NCBI GenBank assembly: GCA_016201405.1
Contig: JACQCZ010000015.1
Location: forward strand, 186,001 to 250,000
DNA length: 64,000 bases
From: Candidatus Acetothermia bacterium
GTDB taxonomy: Bacteria > Bipolaricaulota > Bipolaricaulia > RBG-16-55-9
Direction: 5' to 3'
A program made the translations under genes and the position numbers. Every line of letters starts with the position of its first letter. Position 1 is the first letter of the stretch. The notes beneath the pieces are model-generated. The model did no database searches and had not been told where the DNA came from. It was given only the letters and a program-made list of their open reading frames with translations. Shown here piece by piece: positions 26,808 to 36,220 of the stretch.

Positions 26808-28106
26808 GTGACTGAGCCAGAGCGCCAAGAGCTAACCGAGCAAGAGATTGTTCAGCTCGCAGAGAGCCTGGAAGAGAAGCTTGAAGAATCCAAAGAGCAC
26901 GAGGCAGTCTCTGCCCTTACTGAGCTCTCTCCTGAGATGGCTGGAGAGGTCTTGGGACGCATGGATACGGATGTCTCCACCGAGCTGATCTCGCATCTTG
27001 AGACGCCAGATGCAGCCGAGATTCTCCAGGAGATGCCCCCCGATGAGGCGGTCGACCTCATGGAAGAGCTTCCCCAAGAGGAGCAAGCCGAGCTTCTGCA
27101 GCAGATGGACCCGCGCGAGGCCAAAGTCCTGCAAGATCTGGCCTCCTATCCATCCGACACCGCTGGCGGCTTGATGTCTCCCGAAGTCCTGGCGCTGCCG
27201 CAGCACCTTACTGTGGAACAAGCCATCCAATTTATCCGGCGCGAAGCTGACGAAAAAGAGATCATCTACTACACCTTTGTCGTCGATCCTGAGAGACACC
27301 TGCGCGGCGTCCTCTCGATGCGTGATCTCATCCTCGCCGATCCCAAGACTCCTGTCGAGAAGCTGGCGATCACCAACGTCGTAAAAGTGAATGCTTCTAC
27401 AGACTCGGAAGAAGTGGCCCGCCTCTTTGCGGTCCACAACTTCCTCGCCCTGCCCGTCGTGGATGATGAAGATCGGCTGCTCGGCATTGTCACGGTCGAT
27501 GACGTGATCGACACGATCCGTGAAGAAGGAACGGAAGACATGCACCGCCTGGTGGGTGTCTCGCCCGAAGATAAGGTCTTGTCTCCCTGGCATGAGTCAT
27601 TCAAGCGCAGACATCCTTGGCTGCTCATCAACTTATTGACGGCTTTCGCCGCAGCGGCAGTTGTCAGTCTCTTTCAGGGAACAATTGCCAAATTTACAGC
27701 GCTCGCCGTGCTGATGCCGATCATCGCGGGTCAAGGGGGCAACGCAGGCTCGCAGACCGTGACGGTTGTGGTGCGGGGAATGGCGCTCGGCGATCTGCAC
27801 CTCGGAGAGGGGAGAATAGTTCTCTTCAAAGAGCTGGTCTTGGGCATTCTCAACGGACTGGTGATGGGCGCCATTGTGGCAGGAGCCGCCTATCTCTGGA
27901 ATGGCGATCCAACGCTGGGAATCGTCGTCGCACTCGCTATGTTATTCAATCTGATCGTGGCTGGAATGACGGGAGCACTCATCCCGCTTGGATTGCGCTT
28001 TATCGGAGCCGATCCGGCGCTGGCTTCGACCATTATTCTGACAACATTTACAGATATTTGCGGCTTCTTCTTTCTATTGGGACTAGGCAGCATCATGCTC
28101 AAGTGA
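26808..28106 (+). CDS. mgtE: Magnesium transporter MgtE
   Basis: Inner-membrane Mg2+ channel gated by its cytosolic domains. The acidic N domain (MgtE_N, about 1-115, rich in EEL and MDPREA) is followed by two CBS domains (about 130-245), then five membrane helices with the pore signature MPIIAGQGGNAGSQT. GTG at 26808 is chosen because a strong GGAGGAG site sits just before it and gives 432 residues; an in-frame TTG 78 bases upstream has no good site. No M-box-like leader was recognised in the 114 bases upstream. Confidence 0.93.
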   Translation: MTEPERQELTEQEIVQLAESLEEKLEESKEHEAVSALTELSPEMAGEVLGRMDTDVSTELISHLETPDAAEILQEMPPDEAVDLMEELPQEEQAELLQQMDPREAKVLQDLASYPSDTAGGLMSPEVLALPQHLTVEQAIQFIRREADEKEIIYYTFVVDPERHLRGVLSMRDLILADPKTPVEKLAITNVVKVNASTDSEEVARLFAVHNFLALPVVDDEDRLLGIVTVDDVIDTIREEGTEDMHRLVGVSPEDKVLSPWHESFKRRHPWLLINLLTAFAAAAVVSLFQGTIAKFTALAVLMPIIAGQGGNAGSQTVTVVVRGMALGDLHLGEGRIVLFKELVLGILNGLVMGAIVAGAAYLWNGDPTLGIVVALAMLFNLIVAGMTGALIPLGLRFIGADPALASTIILTTFTDICGFFFLLGLGSIMLK

Positions 28107-28130
28107 TAGCCAAAGAGAGGAAAGCATAAC

Positions 28131-28760
28131 TTGGAGACTTCATCGCTCACACTCTTTATTGCTGCAACGATGGCGCTGCTCGTCGTCCCCGGTCCGGCCG
28201 TCCTCTATATTGTTACACGGAGCATGGATCAGGGACGAATTGCTGGCATCATTTCTGTATTAGGGATTGCTACAGGCACTCTCTTTCACGTCGTCGCCGC
28301 GGCTATTGGAGTCTCGGCCATTCTGGCTGCATCAGCGCTGGCATTTGGAGTTATTAAATATCTGGGCGCGGCCTATTTGATCTATTTGGGGCTGCGAACT
28401 CTGTTGACGCGAACCGGCAAAATTCCAGAGCATGTCCAGCCGCAAAAATTATCCCGCATCTACTCTCAAGGAGTGGTGGTGAACCTGCTCAACCCCAAGA
28501 CAGCACTCTTCTTTCTTGCCTTTCTGCCGAACTTTGCCGATCCAGCCGCAGGAGCTATCGCTCCTCAGATTCTCAAGTTGGGGCTTATTTTTATTGTTCT
28601 TAGTGTGATGAGTGACAGCATCTATGCCTTACTGGCAGGCACATTTGGAGCCTGGCTCAAACGCCAAGCCAGCTTCTTCCGCATTCAAAAGTATTTCACG
28701 AGCGGCGTCTACATCACACTTGGCCTGGTCACGGCACTCGCGGGTGCAACTAAAAAATGA
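28131..28760 (+). CDS. LysE/RhtB family amino-acid exporter
   Basis: Membrane exporter of amino acids or related small molecules, 209 residues with about six hydrophobic helices. The family signature PGPAVLYIVTRSMDQGR is near the N-terminus, and NLLNPKTALFFLAFLPNF is the second conserved block. The start is a TTG after GAGAGGAAA; there is no ATG until residue 14, inside the first helix. It follows mgtE by 24 bases and ends in a clear terminator, so mgtE and this gene may form one unit. Confidence 0.9.
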   Translation: METSSLTLFIAATMALLVVPGPAVLYIVTRSMDQGRIAGIISVLGIATGTLFHVVAAAIGVSAILAASALAFGVIKYLGAAYLIYLGLRTLLTRTGKIPEHVQPQKLSRIYSQGVVVNLLNPKTALFFLAFLPNFADPAAGAIAPQILKLGLIFIVLSVMSDSIYALLAGTFGAWLKRQASFFRIQKYFTSGVYITLGLVTALAGATKK

Positions 28761-28762
28761 AG

Positions 28763-28819
28763 AGCGGCAGAATGCTCTTCACATCTCATCGAGCGTCCTG
28801 CCGCTTCTCTTTTTATTTT
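28763..28819 (+). terminator. Rho-independent terminator after the LysE-type gene
   Basis: Stem AGCGGCAG (28763-28770) pairs with CTGCCGCT (28798-28805); a T-rich tract TCTCTTTTTATTTT follows. The loop is long (27 bases) but can form a small inner pairing. It starts two bases after the stop codon. Confidence 0.75.
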
Positions 28820-28830
28820 GAATCTTTGAT

Positions 28831-31044
28831 TTAGTGGTTGCCAGCTGAATCTAAGAGATACTTCTCCATAAAGAGCACAACGGCGTTGCTGTAGTAGTCC
28901 CGGTTGGCCTTCTTGACGAATCCATGCCCTTCATCCTTGGCCATGACATACCAGACCTCGCCGCCATGCGTCCGGATCGCTGCCACCATCTGCTCTGATT
29001 CATGGACGGGAACACGCGGGTCGTTGAGCCCTTGGGCGATGAACATCGGCTTGGTGATTAGGTCCGCGTGGTTGGCGGGTGAGATCTCTTCTAAGAACTT
29101 CCGCATCTCCGGATCGCGCTCATCACCGTATTCCGCACGGCGCAGATCTTTGCGATAATCTTCCGTGCTCTCTAGAAAGGTGACAAAGTTGCTGATTCCA
29201 ACCTGCTCAATCCCAGCCTTCAACCTGTCGCTGTAATGCGTCATACAAGCGAGCACCATATAGCCCCCGTAGGAGCCGCCGATCACGGCCACACGGCTCG
29301 CATCCAGATCAGGCTGCTGCGCGATCCAGTCGAGCAATGCGCCGATATCTTTGACAGAATCTTCGCGCAGATTGCCATTGTCCAGTTTTAGATAACTCTT
29401 CCCATAGCCGGAAGAGCCGCGCACATTCGGAGCGATCACCGCGATGCCCATCTCATTGAGATAGTATTGGAAGGTCGCGATGAAGGTCGGCACAAACTGA
29501 GACTCCGGCCCGCCATGAATATAGATCAAAACGGGGAATGGCCCATCTCCGCGAGGCTTATAATAAAAGGCCGGAATCTCGCGCTGCTCCTTACGAGCTT
29601 TATCAAATGTTGGATAATGAATGAGCGTCGGGCTGATAAATTTTTCGGTGTTGAGCCCGCCCACTTCACTGAAGGTCCAGCGTGTCAGCGACTGATCACT
29701 GAGATTGAGCGTGTAAACGTCACCGGGCGTCTGAGGTGTGTTGATCACCATCGCGAGCTCTTCGCTGCTCGGACTGAAGGTAAGTGTGTAAATCTGACCG
29801 ATGGGCAGATTTTTGACTGGCTCATAGGCAGCATCTGCAATGTTGTACAGATAGAGCTTGGAGATGCCATCTTCGTTCGCCACAAATGAAAGGCTCTTCC
29901 CGTCGGGGGAGAGAGCAAACTCGCTCACATCCCAGGTGATGTCACCCGTGAGATCCATCTGCGTGCCCATCGCCAGGTCGTAATATCTCAGATGCTGAAA
30001 TTCGCCATTCTCGTCAGATGTAAAATAAATTCCTTTTCCGTCTGATGACCAGAATGCCGAGCCGTACGAGATCGTCTGATCGCTGTAATTGACGGGCGTG
30101 ATCGTGTTCGCGACAAGATCAAGCACATCTAGATAGGATTCATTGGCGGAGATGTAGTTGAGCACCAGCATCTTTTGGTCATCAGGAGACCAATCGAGGG
30201 GCTCCCAGGCACCGTTCGCTTCAAGAATCATGCGGGCATTTTCCGGTTTTTCTGTGCTGCTGATGTAGATATCCCAATCAGCACCATCTCGTTTTGTGCT
30301 GTAATAGGCAAACTCATCTCCCTTTCTTGACCAAAGAATTGAGCCATTACGCGAGGAGCCATCGGTGAGCATCTTGTACTCACCTGTATCAAAGTGGAAG
30401 GAGAAGATCTGATAGAATTCCCCGCCGCCGACATCTTTGGTGAAGAGCATCTCATGCTTATTGAGATCGGGGTTGACAGCAGACTGATTGATTGGCTCAT
30501 TAAAGAAGGTGAGCTGTCGCCGGGCTCCGCCGGGCTCCGCCACATAGTGCAGCTGGGCAGTCTCTGCAAAGCGCGTGGTGATGACCAGCCCCGCGCCACC
30601 TGGCCCCCAGCCCTGCAAGGCCGCTGAGCGGGTGTTCTGATACTGATTCATGCGCTCCGTCACGCTACGTGGAATCTCTGGAATATCTTCGATGACAAGG
30701 TTTCCCTTCTCCACTCTCGCCACATTGGATGAAGGTGTCTGTGGGGTCGGCGGCGTGACTTGCGTGCTAGGAGTCTGAACAGGTTGTGGCGGGACAGAGG
30801 GTGGAGTCTCTGGCTCTGCAGGCGTCTTAGGCGCGATCTGCTCGCTTGGCGTCTGCACTTGTGTCGGCTCAGTGGGCGGAGAGGGCTGCGTGGGCGATGT
30901 TGGCTCAGTGGGCGGCTGCTGTTCTGCGGGTTGCTCCGCCGGTGTTGAAGGAGTCTCCTGATCCATCTTGCCCACGGGTATATGGCCGGAGATCCATAGC
31001 AAGGCCATGATGGCGATCATCACCGCAATAATCGTTCTGAACAT
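28831..31044 (-). CDS. Membrane-anchored S9 family prolyl oligopeptidase
   Basis: Serine peptidase of the acylaminoacyl/dipeptidyl peptidase branch, 737 residues. An N-terminal membrane helix (residues 2-22, no cleavage site) is followed by a Pro/Thr/Gln-rich spacer (about 28-110), a TolB/PD40-type beta-propeller with SPDG and SSDG blades, and an alpha/beta hydrolase domain. The triad is visible as GGSYGGYM (Ser), LNDPRVP (Asp) and EGHGF (His). It should work outside the cytoplasmic membrane. ATG at 31044 follows GGGAGGGG; an upstream in-frame start is not used. The gene contains a tandem 11-base duplication near 30519-30541 that keeps frame. Confidence 0.9.
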   Translation of the reverse strand: MFRTIIAVMIAIMALLWISGHIPVGKMDQETPSTPAEQPAEQQPPTEPTSPTQPSPPTEPTQVQTPSEQIAPKTPAEPETPPSVPPQPVQTPSTQVTPPTPQTPSSNVARVEKGNLVIEDIPEIPRSVTERMNQYQNTRSAALQGWGPGGAGLVITTRFAETAQLHYVAEPGGARRQLTFFNEPINQSAVNPDLNKHEMLFTKDVGGGEFYQIFSFHFDTGEYKMLTDGSSRNGSILWSRKGDEFAYYSTKRDGADWDIYISSTEKPENARMILEANGAWEPLDWSPDDQKMLVLNYISANESYLDVLDLVANTITPVNYSDQTISYGSAFWSSDGKGIYFTSDENGEFQHLRYYDLAMGTQMDLTGDITWDVSEFALSPDGKSLSFVANEDGISKLYLYNIADAAYEPVKNLPIGQIYTLTFSPSSEELAMVINTPQTPGDVYTLNLSDQSLTRWTFSEVGGLNTEKFISPTLIHYPTFDKARKEQREIPAFYYKPRGDGPFPVLIYIHGGPESQFVPTFIATFQYYLNEMGIAVIAPNVRGSSGYGKSYLKLDNGNLREDSVKDIGALLDWIAQQPDLDASRVAVIGGSYGGYMVLACMTHYSDRLKAGIEQVGISNFVTFLESTEDYRKDLRRAEYGDERDPEMRKFLEEISPANHADLITKPMFIAQGLNDPRVPVHESEQMVAAIRTHGGEVWYVMAKDEGHGFVKKANRDYYSNAVVLFMEKYLLDSAGNH

Positions 31045-31202
31045 GAAAATTTCCCCTCCCTGGAGAAGCTCTATTTCCACTGGATACTCATCGTATTCTA
31101 TCCCGTCAAAATGGGCTAGTCTGCTTCAAGCCCATCACTTCAAGAAGACCCGGACTTGTGCGAATTAGGCATGCCTTCCTAAAACTGAATACAATTGATG
31201 GC

Positions 31203-31748
31203 ATGTTTCTTCTCTGGGCGATTCCCATTGGTATTGTTGTCGGCTATCTGTTGGGCGGACGGCTGAAGAATCTCAATCAGATCAATTTACACGCCCCCTG
31301 GCTTATCTTTGTCGCTCTCGGGATACAACTGCTGATCTTCCCAATTGGTAAAGGAACGCCCATCATTCCATTTGCGACTGAATATCTGCACATCGCTTCT
31401 TATCTCATTTTAGGGATATTTGTGTTGCTCAACTGGCGTGAGTGGGGAATGGTTGCCATGGCCATCGGGGCTCTATCGAATTTTGTAGTCATCTCTGCGA
31501 ACGGAGGCTTCATGCCTACGCGCATCGAGACGCTGAGATTTGCAGGGCTCGTCACTGCAGACACAACTCTAAGCCCAGGGGAGCCCTTTCGGAACAATGT
31601 GATCATGGGAGAGAATGCGCCGCTCGGGTTCATGGGGGACGTCTTTGCGCTCCCTGCGGGATTCCCACTGGCAAATGTATTTAGCATTGGGGATGTCATT
31701 CTGGCGATCGGATTCATTGCCTATCTGCAAGCGAAGATGAGGAGTTGA
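31203..31748 (+). CDS. DUF5317 family membrane protein
   Basis: A 181-residue protein with about five hydrophobic helices. The stretch SNFVVISANGGFMPTRIETLR is typical of the DUF5317 family, whose function is unknown. ATG at 31203 begins directly with the first helix; no good ribosome site is seen, so a start a few codons upstream is possible. It precedes the DHS-like gene by about 100 bases on the same strand. Confidence 0.75.
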   Translation: MFLLWAIPIGIVVGYLLGGRLKNLNQINLHAPWLIFVALGIQLLIFPIGKGTPIIPFATEYLHIASYLILGIFVLLNWREWGMVAMAIGALSNFVVISANGGFMPTRIETLRFAGLVTADTTLSPGEPFRNNVIMGENAPLGFMGDVFALPAGFPLANVFSIGDVILAIGFIAYLQAKMRS

Positions 31749-31845
31749 TTGGGTCCCCATTCGATAAATCCATCGCGCAGATTAATGCCTTTCGCTATAC
31801 TGAAGAGTGGACTCACAGATTGAGAAGACCAGGAGGCAATTTCAG

Positions 31846-32892
31846 ATGAAAACGAAGAAGAGTGACTATCTAAAAACTCCGGTGGTGCATATTGATCCGA
31901 CCTCTTTTAATACCGTGCCCCTCATCGAGAGCATGAAGCAGACGGCCTTTCAGGCCCGCAATCTCGCCCGCGCCGCTGAGATCTATGACAAGATGATCCA
32001 GGACAAAGAGTGCGCCATCATTTTGTGTCTGGCGGGCTCACTGGTCAGTGCTGGACTCAAGAAGACAATCTATGAGCTAATCGCCAACAACATGGTCGAT
32101 GCCATCGTCTCCACAGGCGCCATTATGGTGGATCAAGACTTCTTTGAGGCGCTCGGCTTTCGCCACTACATCGGCACGCAGTTCGTCGATGACAACGAGC
32201 TCCGCGAGCTGATGATTGACCGCATCTACGATACTTACATCAACGAAGAGGAGCTTCGCATTTGTGACAGCACAGTGACTGAGATTGCAGATTCCTTAGA
32301 GCCACGCCCATACTCTTCGCGAGAGTTTATTCACGAGATGGGCCGGTGGCTCTCGACCCATGCCAAAGAGCGTGAATCCATCGTGCTGCTCTGCTATGAA
32401 AAAGGAATCCCGATCTTTGTGCCGGCCTTCTCGGATTGCAGCGCCGGATTTGGGTTTGTGCTCCATCAGACCAAGAATCCTGAAAGCCACGTCTCCATTG
32501 ACTCTGCCAAAGATTTTCTGGAGCTCACACAGATCAAGGTCGCCACAAAAGAGTCTGGATTGGTCATGATCGGTGGCGGCGTTCCAAAGAACTTTGCGCA
32601 AGACGTGGTCGTAGCCGCTGATTTGCTGGGTGTTGAGGCTCCCATGCACAAATATGCCATCCAGCTCACGGTGGCGGATGAGCGTGACGGCGCTCTCTCA
32701 GGCTCTACGCTCAAAGAGGCAAGCTCCTGGGGCAAGGTTGAGACGACGTATGAGCAGATGGTCTTTGGTGAGGCAACAATCACGCTGCCTATCTTGGCCA
32801 GCTATGTCTATCACCAGCGTCATTGGGAGAAGCGGCAGGAGAAGAGTTTTAACCAGCTGCTCAGCAAAAGCAAAACAGCCGTTCGGGCTTGA
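31846..32892 (+). CDS. Deoxyhypusine synthase-like protein (probable homospermidine synthase)
   Basis: Member of the deoxyhypusine synthase (DHS) family, 348 residues, NAD-dependent aminobutyl transfer from spermidine. It has the NAD-binding runs LAGSLVSAGLKK and STGAIMVDQD, PAFSDCSAGFGF, and the lysine of SSWGKV that matches the catalytic K329 of human DHS. Bacteria lack eIF5A, and bacterial DHS-like proteins studied so far make homospermidine from putrescine, so that role is inferred here. AGGAGG precedes ATG at 31846, so the 13-codon extension is not used. It leads into dcd with 35 bases between. Confidence 0.82.
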   Translation: MKTKKSDYLKTPVVHIDPTSFNTVPLIESMKQTAFQARNLARAAEIYDKMIQDKECAIILCLAGSLVSAGLKKTIYELIANNMVDAIVSTGAIMVDQDFFEALGFRHYIGTQFVDDNELRELMIDRIYDTYINEEELRICDSTVTEIADSLEPRPYSSREFIHEMGRWLSTHAKERESIVLLCYEKGIPIFVPAFSDCSAGFGFVLHQTKNPESHVSIDSAKDFLELTQIKVATKESGLVMIGGGVPKNFAQDVVVAADLLGVEAPMHKYAIQLTVADERDGALSGSTLKEASSWGKVETTYEQMVFGEATITLPILASYVYHQRHWEKRQEKSFNQLLSKSKTAVRA

Positions 32893-32927
32893 TGGCAGTC
32901 TTGGCAAGGTCTTGAGAGGGGAGCTTC

Positions 32928-33506
32928 ATGCTGAAGAATGACCGCTGGATTCGTGAGACATCTCAAAAGCATGGGATGATCGAGCCCTTTGTAGAAAAGC
33001 AGGTGAGCAAAGGCGTAATCTCATACGGGCTCTCTAGTTACGGCTATGACATTCGCATTGCCGATGAATTCAAGATCTTTACCAATGTCAACCCAAGACT
33101 GATTGCATCGGGTGAGACGATTGTCGTCGATCCCAAAAACTTTGACCGCGGCTCGTTCGTGGATCACAGGGGCGAGATTTGCATCATCCCACCCAATTCA
33201 TTTGCACTCGGGCGCTCGATTGAATACTTCAGGATTCCCAGAACTATTTTGGCGCTCTGTATTGGAAAGTCGACCTATGCCCGTTGTGGAATCATTGTGA
33301 ACATCACACCTCTGGAGCCTGAGTGGGAGGGGCAGCTTGTGATTGAGATCTCTAATACAACGACCTTGCCTGCAAAAATTTACGCCAACGAAGGGATTGC
33401 CCAGATGATCTTCTTAGAGGCTTCAGAAGTCTGTGAGACTTCGTATGCCGACAAGAAGGGGAAGTATCAAAACCAGAAGGGGATTGTCACCTCAAAAGTG
33501 AGTTGA
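32928..33506 (+). CDS. dcd: dCTP deaminase
   Basis: Converts dCTP to dUTP for thymidylate synthesis. The 192-residue protein carries the trimer-forming and active-site stretches [24 protein letters not shown] and [17 protein letters not shown], and ends with [11 protein letters not shown]. The catalytic glutamate of LEPEWEGQ is present. GAGAGGGGAG precedes ATG at 32928. Length and sequence fit the monofunctional deaminase. Confidence 0.94.
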   Translation: MLKNDRWIRETSQKHGMIEPFVEKQVSKGVISYGLSSYGYDIRIADEFKIFTNVNPRLIASGETIVVDPKNFDRGSFVDHRGEICIIPPNSFALGRSIEYFRIPRTILALCIGKSTYARCGIIVNITPLEPEWEGQLVIEISNTTTLPAKIYANEGIAQMIFLEASEVCETSYADKKGKYQNQKGIVTSKVS

Positions 33507-33515
33507 TGTTCTCGG

Positions 33516-33544
33516 TTGGCTCGCCTTCGGCCATTGGGTATAAT
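33516..33544 (+). promoter_or_regulatory. Promoter of yajC-secD-secF
   Basis: TTGGCT (33516-33521), 17-base spacer, TATAAT (33539-33544). The -10 box is perfect and the ATG of yajC is 33 bases downstream. Confidence 0.75.
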
Positions 33545-33576
33545 ACGTTAAACTTCACTAGGGAGACCGAGGGGAA

Positions 33577-33861
33577 ATGGATCCTCAATTAATATCAACT
33601 CTATTGCTGCTGTTATTGATGTTTGTGGTATTCTATTTTTTTCTGATTCGACCAGAACGCCGCCGCAGACAGCAGCACCAGGAATTAGTAGATGCCCTCG
33701 CCCGGGGAGATAAAGTGATCACACTCGGAGGCATGTGCGGGGTCGTCAAAAAAGTCGAGAAGGACAGAATTTGGGTAGAAGTGCAAGAGGGGGTCGTCTT
33801 AAAAATGGTGAAAGAGAGCATCGCAGATCGCGATAGCGCTACAGAGAGGGAGAAGCCATGA
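33577..33861 (+). CDS. yajC: Preprotein translocase accessory subunit YajC
   Basis: Small membrane protein of the SecDF-YajC complex, 94 residues. One N-terminal helix (LLLLLLMFVVFYFFLIRP) is followed by RRRRQQHQELVDALARGDKV and the conserved GGMCGVVKKVEKD. The stop overlaps the secD start (ATGA). Translation probably proceeds by coupling through secD and secF. Confidence 0.94.
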   Translation: MDPQLISTLLLLLLMFVVFYFFLIRPERRRRQQHQELVDALARGDKVITLGGMCGVVKKVEKDRIWVEVQEGVVLKMVKESIADRDSATEREKP

Positions 33862-35213
33862 AAATGAGTCGCTGGCTCAGTTTAGGGCTGATGTTGGTGG
33901 CTGTCGCCGCATCGATCACGGCCCTGATTTTGCAAAAGCCGATCTTGGGGTTGGACCTGCGTGGCGGAGTGACACTCCTCATGCAAGCCGATTTCGCCGG
34001 CGTCACGGACACTCAAACAAAGCAACAAGATTTGACCCAGATCGTCCAGACCATTCGCTACCGCGTCAACGCATCAGGATTGGCCGAAACAACAGTTGCC
34101 CAAGCAGGCGTTGACAGAGTAACGGTGGAGATCCCCTGTCCGGCGCCGCCCTCTCCCTGCAATCAGCCTGGCGAGATTCGCGATCTGATCGAGCGGCAAG
34201 GCTTCTTGGAGTTCAGAAAAGTCATTCATGTGGTGACGGACCCCACTACAGAGTCTCCGACATCTCAAGAAGAGATTAAGCAAAGCTTGGACGGCCAGCA
34301 ATATCTCCTCCTCAAGGCTCCGCTGCTGACCGGAGCTGATATCTCAGATGCGAGACCGCAGACCACCACTGGACTAGGTGCCTCTGGCCGATATGTTGTG
34401 CAACTCACCTTCACAGAGGATGGGGCAAAGAAATTCGTCAACCTAATGACCTCAAGCTCTCCGGTTCTGAAAGGCAATGACAGACTGGGCATCATGCTGG
34501 ACAACCAGATACAGAGCGCACCCACCATTGAGCCGAGCCTGGTCGCCGATGCCCGCACCGGAGGCTGGAGAAAGTTGCAGAACGGAACCCAGATCACCAA
34601 TATGCAAAGCCTCTCTGAAGCCACCAACCTCTCCATCATTCTCCGGTCCGGTAACTTGCCGGTGCCTGTCTCTGTGCTATCTCAGGAAGCTATTGGTCCT
34701 TCCATCGGGCAGGATTCCATTAACAAAGGGCTCTTTGCCTTCGTTCTTGCAGCTGGGCTCGTCTTTTTGTTTATGCTGGTCTATTACAAGCTTGCTGGCT
34801 TAATCGCCAACATCACCATGATTCTCAACTTGCTGATGCTGATCGCAGTCATGGTCTTGCTCAATGCCACATGGACCCTGCCTGGCATCGCAGGATTGAT
34901 CTTGACCATCGGTATGGGCGTTGACTCCAACGTGCTGATCTTCGAAAGAGTCCGCGAGGAATTGAGATCAGGCAAGACAGTGCGGGCAGCCATCGACTAT
35001 GGCTATGAGCGGGCACTTCTCACCATCATTGACGCGCACGTCACGACTCTGATTACGGCTCTGATTCTCTTTACCTTTGGATCTGGAGCGATTAAAGGCT
35101 TTGCCACTACCCTCAGCATCGGTATTATCATCAACCTCTTCACCGCCCTGATCGGCACGCGGCTGGCTTTCGAATTTATCAAAGAGCGTGAACCAAGGAG
35201 GCTCAGCATATGA
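33858..35213 (+). CDS. secD: Protein translocase subunit SecD
   Basis: RND-family membrane protein that uses the proton motive force to pull proteins out of SecYEG, 451 residues. It has helix 1, then GLDLRGGVTLLMQ, a large periplasmic domain (about 45-280), and five more helices with GMGVDSNVLIFERVREE (the conserved proton-path acid) and HVTTLITALILF. The start overlaps yajC by 4 bases and the end overlaps secF by 4 bases. Length is typical of the shorter SecD proteins. Confidence 0.96.
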   Translation: MKMSRWLSLGLMLVAVAASITALILQKPILGLDLRGGVTLLMQADFAGVTDTQTKQQDLTQIVQTIRYRVNASGLAETTVAQAGVDRVTVEIPCPAPPSPCNQPGEIRDLIERQGFLEFRKVIHVVTDPTTESPTSQEEIKQSLDGQQYLLLKAPLLTGADISDARPQTTTGLGASGRYVVQLTFTEDGAKKFVNLMTSSSPVLKGNDRLGIMLDNQIQSAPTIEPSLVADARTGGWRKLQNGTQITNMQSLSEATNLSIILRSGNLPVPVSVLSQEAIGPSIGQDSINKGLFAFVLAAGLVFLFMLVYYKLAGLIANITMILNLLMLIAVMVLLNATWTLPGIAGLILTIGMGVDSNVLIFERVREELRSGKTVRAAIDYGYERALLTIIDAHVTTLITALILFTFGSGAIKGFATTLSIGIIINLFTALIGTRLAFEFIKEREPRRLSI

Positions 35214-36220
35214 CGCCCAATCCCACTACGAAAAAATCGATGGGTTATCTGCAACTGCTCAAAGACACAAACATTGACTTCATGCGCTATCGCTGGGTAG
35301 CGATGGCCTTGTCCGCCATTCTGGTCATCATAGGATTCATCGCTTGCTATCAGATTTTCACGGGACACGCGAATCTTGGAATCGAGTTTACAGGCGGCAC
35401 ATCGCTCACCCTTGAGTTCGCAAATCAGATCGAATTAGATGAAGCTCGCGCACTTCTGATTAGTAACAATTTTGCCGCTCCGCAGGTGACCAATTCACAG
35501 GACGCAACGAAATTTAAATTATTCATCCGCGTCAAAGAGGGAGATGTGAGCGAGGTTCCTGATCAGATTCTTTCCATCTTTAAGACGAAATATCCCGACA
35601 ATACAATTACAATTGTCAATAGCAACTCCATCGGACCTGCCGTCGGAAACGAGCTGCGCGACAAGGCTCTGTACGCCATCCTTTATTCGATCTTAGGAAT
35701 CATCATCTATATTGCGATCCGCTTTGACTGGAAGTTCGGGTTGGCTGCCACCATTTCCATGTTCCACTCCGCGCTCGCCATTGTGGGATTGATGTGGCTG
35801 AAGGACTTCATAGTGCCGACTGAGTTCACACTGCTCATCATGACTGCTGTACTCACCATGGCGGGCTATTCGCTCACCGACACCGTGGTCGTCTTTGACC
35901 GCATCCGTGAGAACCTCAGGCGGCGAACAAAGATGCCTTTGGAGCAGACGCTCAACAACTCGATCAACCAGGTCTTGAGTCGTACGATCGTCACTTCCAC
36001 AACTGTATTTTTGGTATCGCTGGCCATCTTCTTGCTAGGTGGTGAAGTGCTCAGCAACTTTGCACTGGCGCTGTTGATTGGAGTTGTAATAGGGACCTAC
36101 TCATCGATCTTTATCGCCAGCCCGTTTCTCATTCTCTTTCGAGGGGGCAGAGGCGGGCTGCTGGCAGGAGCTGTGGAGGCCAAGGCACAGACGACTCAGC
36201 GCGCCAAGAGCAGCGCATAA
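35210..36220 (+). CDS. secF: Protein translocase subunit SecF
   Basis: Partner of SecD, 336 residues, six membrane helices. GIEFTGGTSLTLEF is the SecF signature after helix 1, and GYSLTDTVVVFDRIRENLR is the helix 4-5 motif. The 3' end overlaps the opposite-strand holA gene by 25 bases. The C-terminal tail after the last helix is basic. Confidence 0.96.
   Translation: MTPNPTTKKSMGYLQLLKDTNIDFMRYRWVAMALSAILVIIGFIACYQIFTGHANLGIEFTGGTSLTLEFANQIELDEARALLISNNFAAPQVTNSQDATKFKLFIRVKEGDVSEVPDQILSIFKTKYPDNTITIVNSNSIGPAVGNELRDKALYAILYSILGIIIYIAIRFDWKFGLAATISMFHSALAIVGLMWLKDFIVPTEFTLLIMTAVLTMAGYSLTDTVVVFDRIRENLRRRTKMPLEQTLNNSINQVLSRTIVTSTTVFLVSLAIFLLGGEVLSNFALALLIGVVIGTYSSIFIASPFLILFRGGRGGLLAGAVEAKAQTTQRAKSSA

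Noticed and set aside
30519-30541. Tandem duplication inside the S9 peptidase gene as a phase-variable tract
   Set aside because: Only two 11-base copies are present, the frame is intact and the site is not near the gene start.
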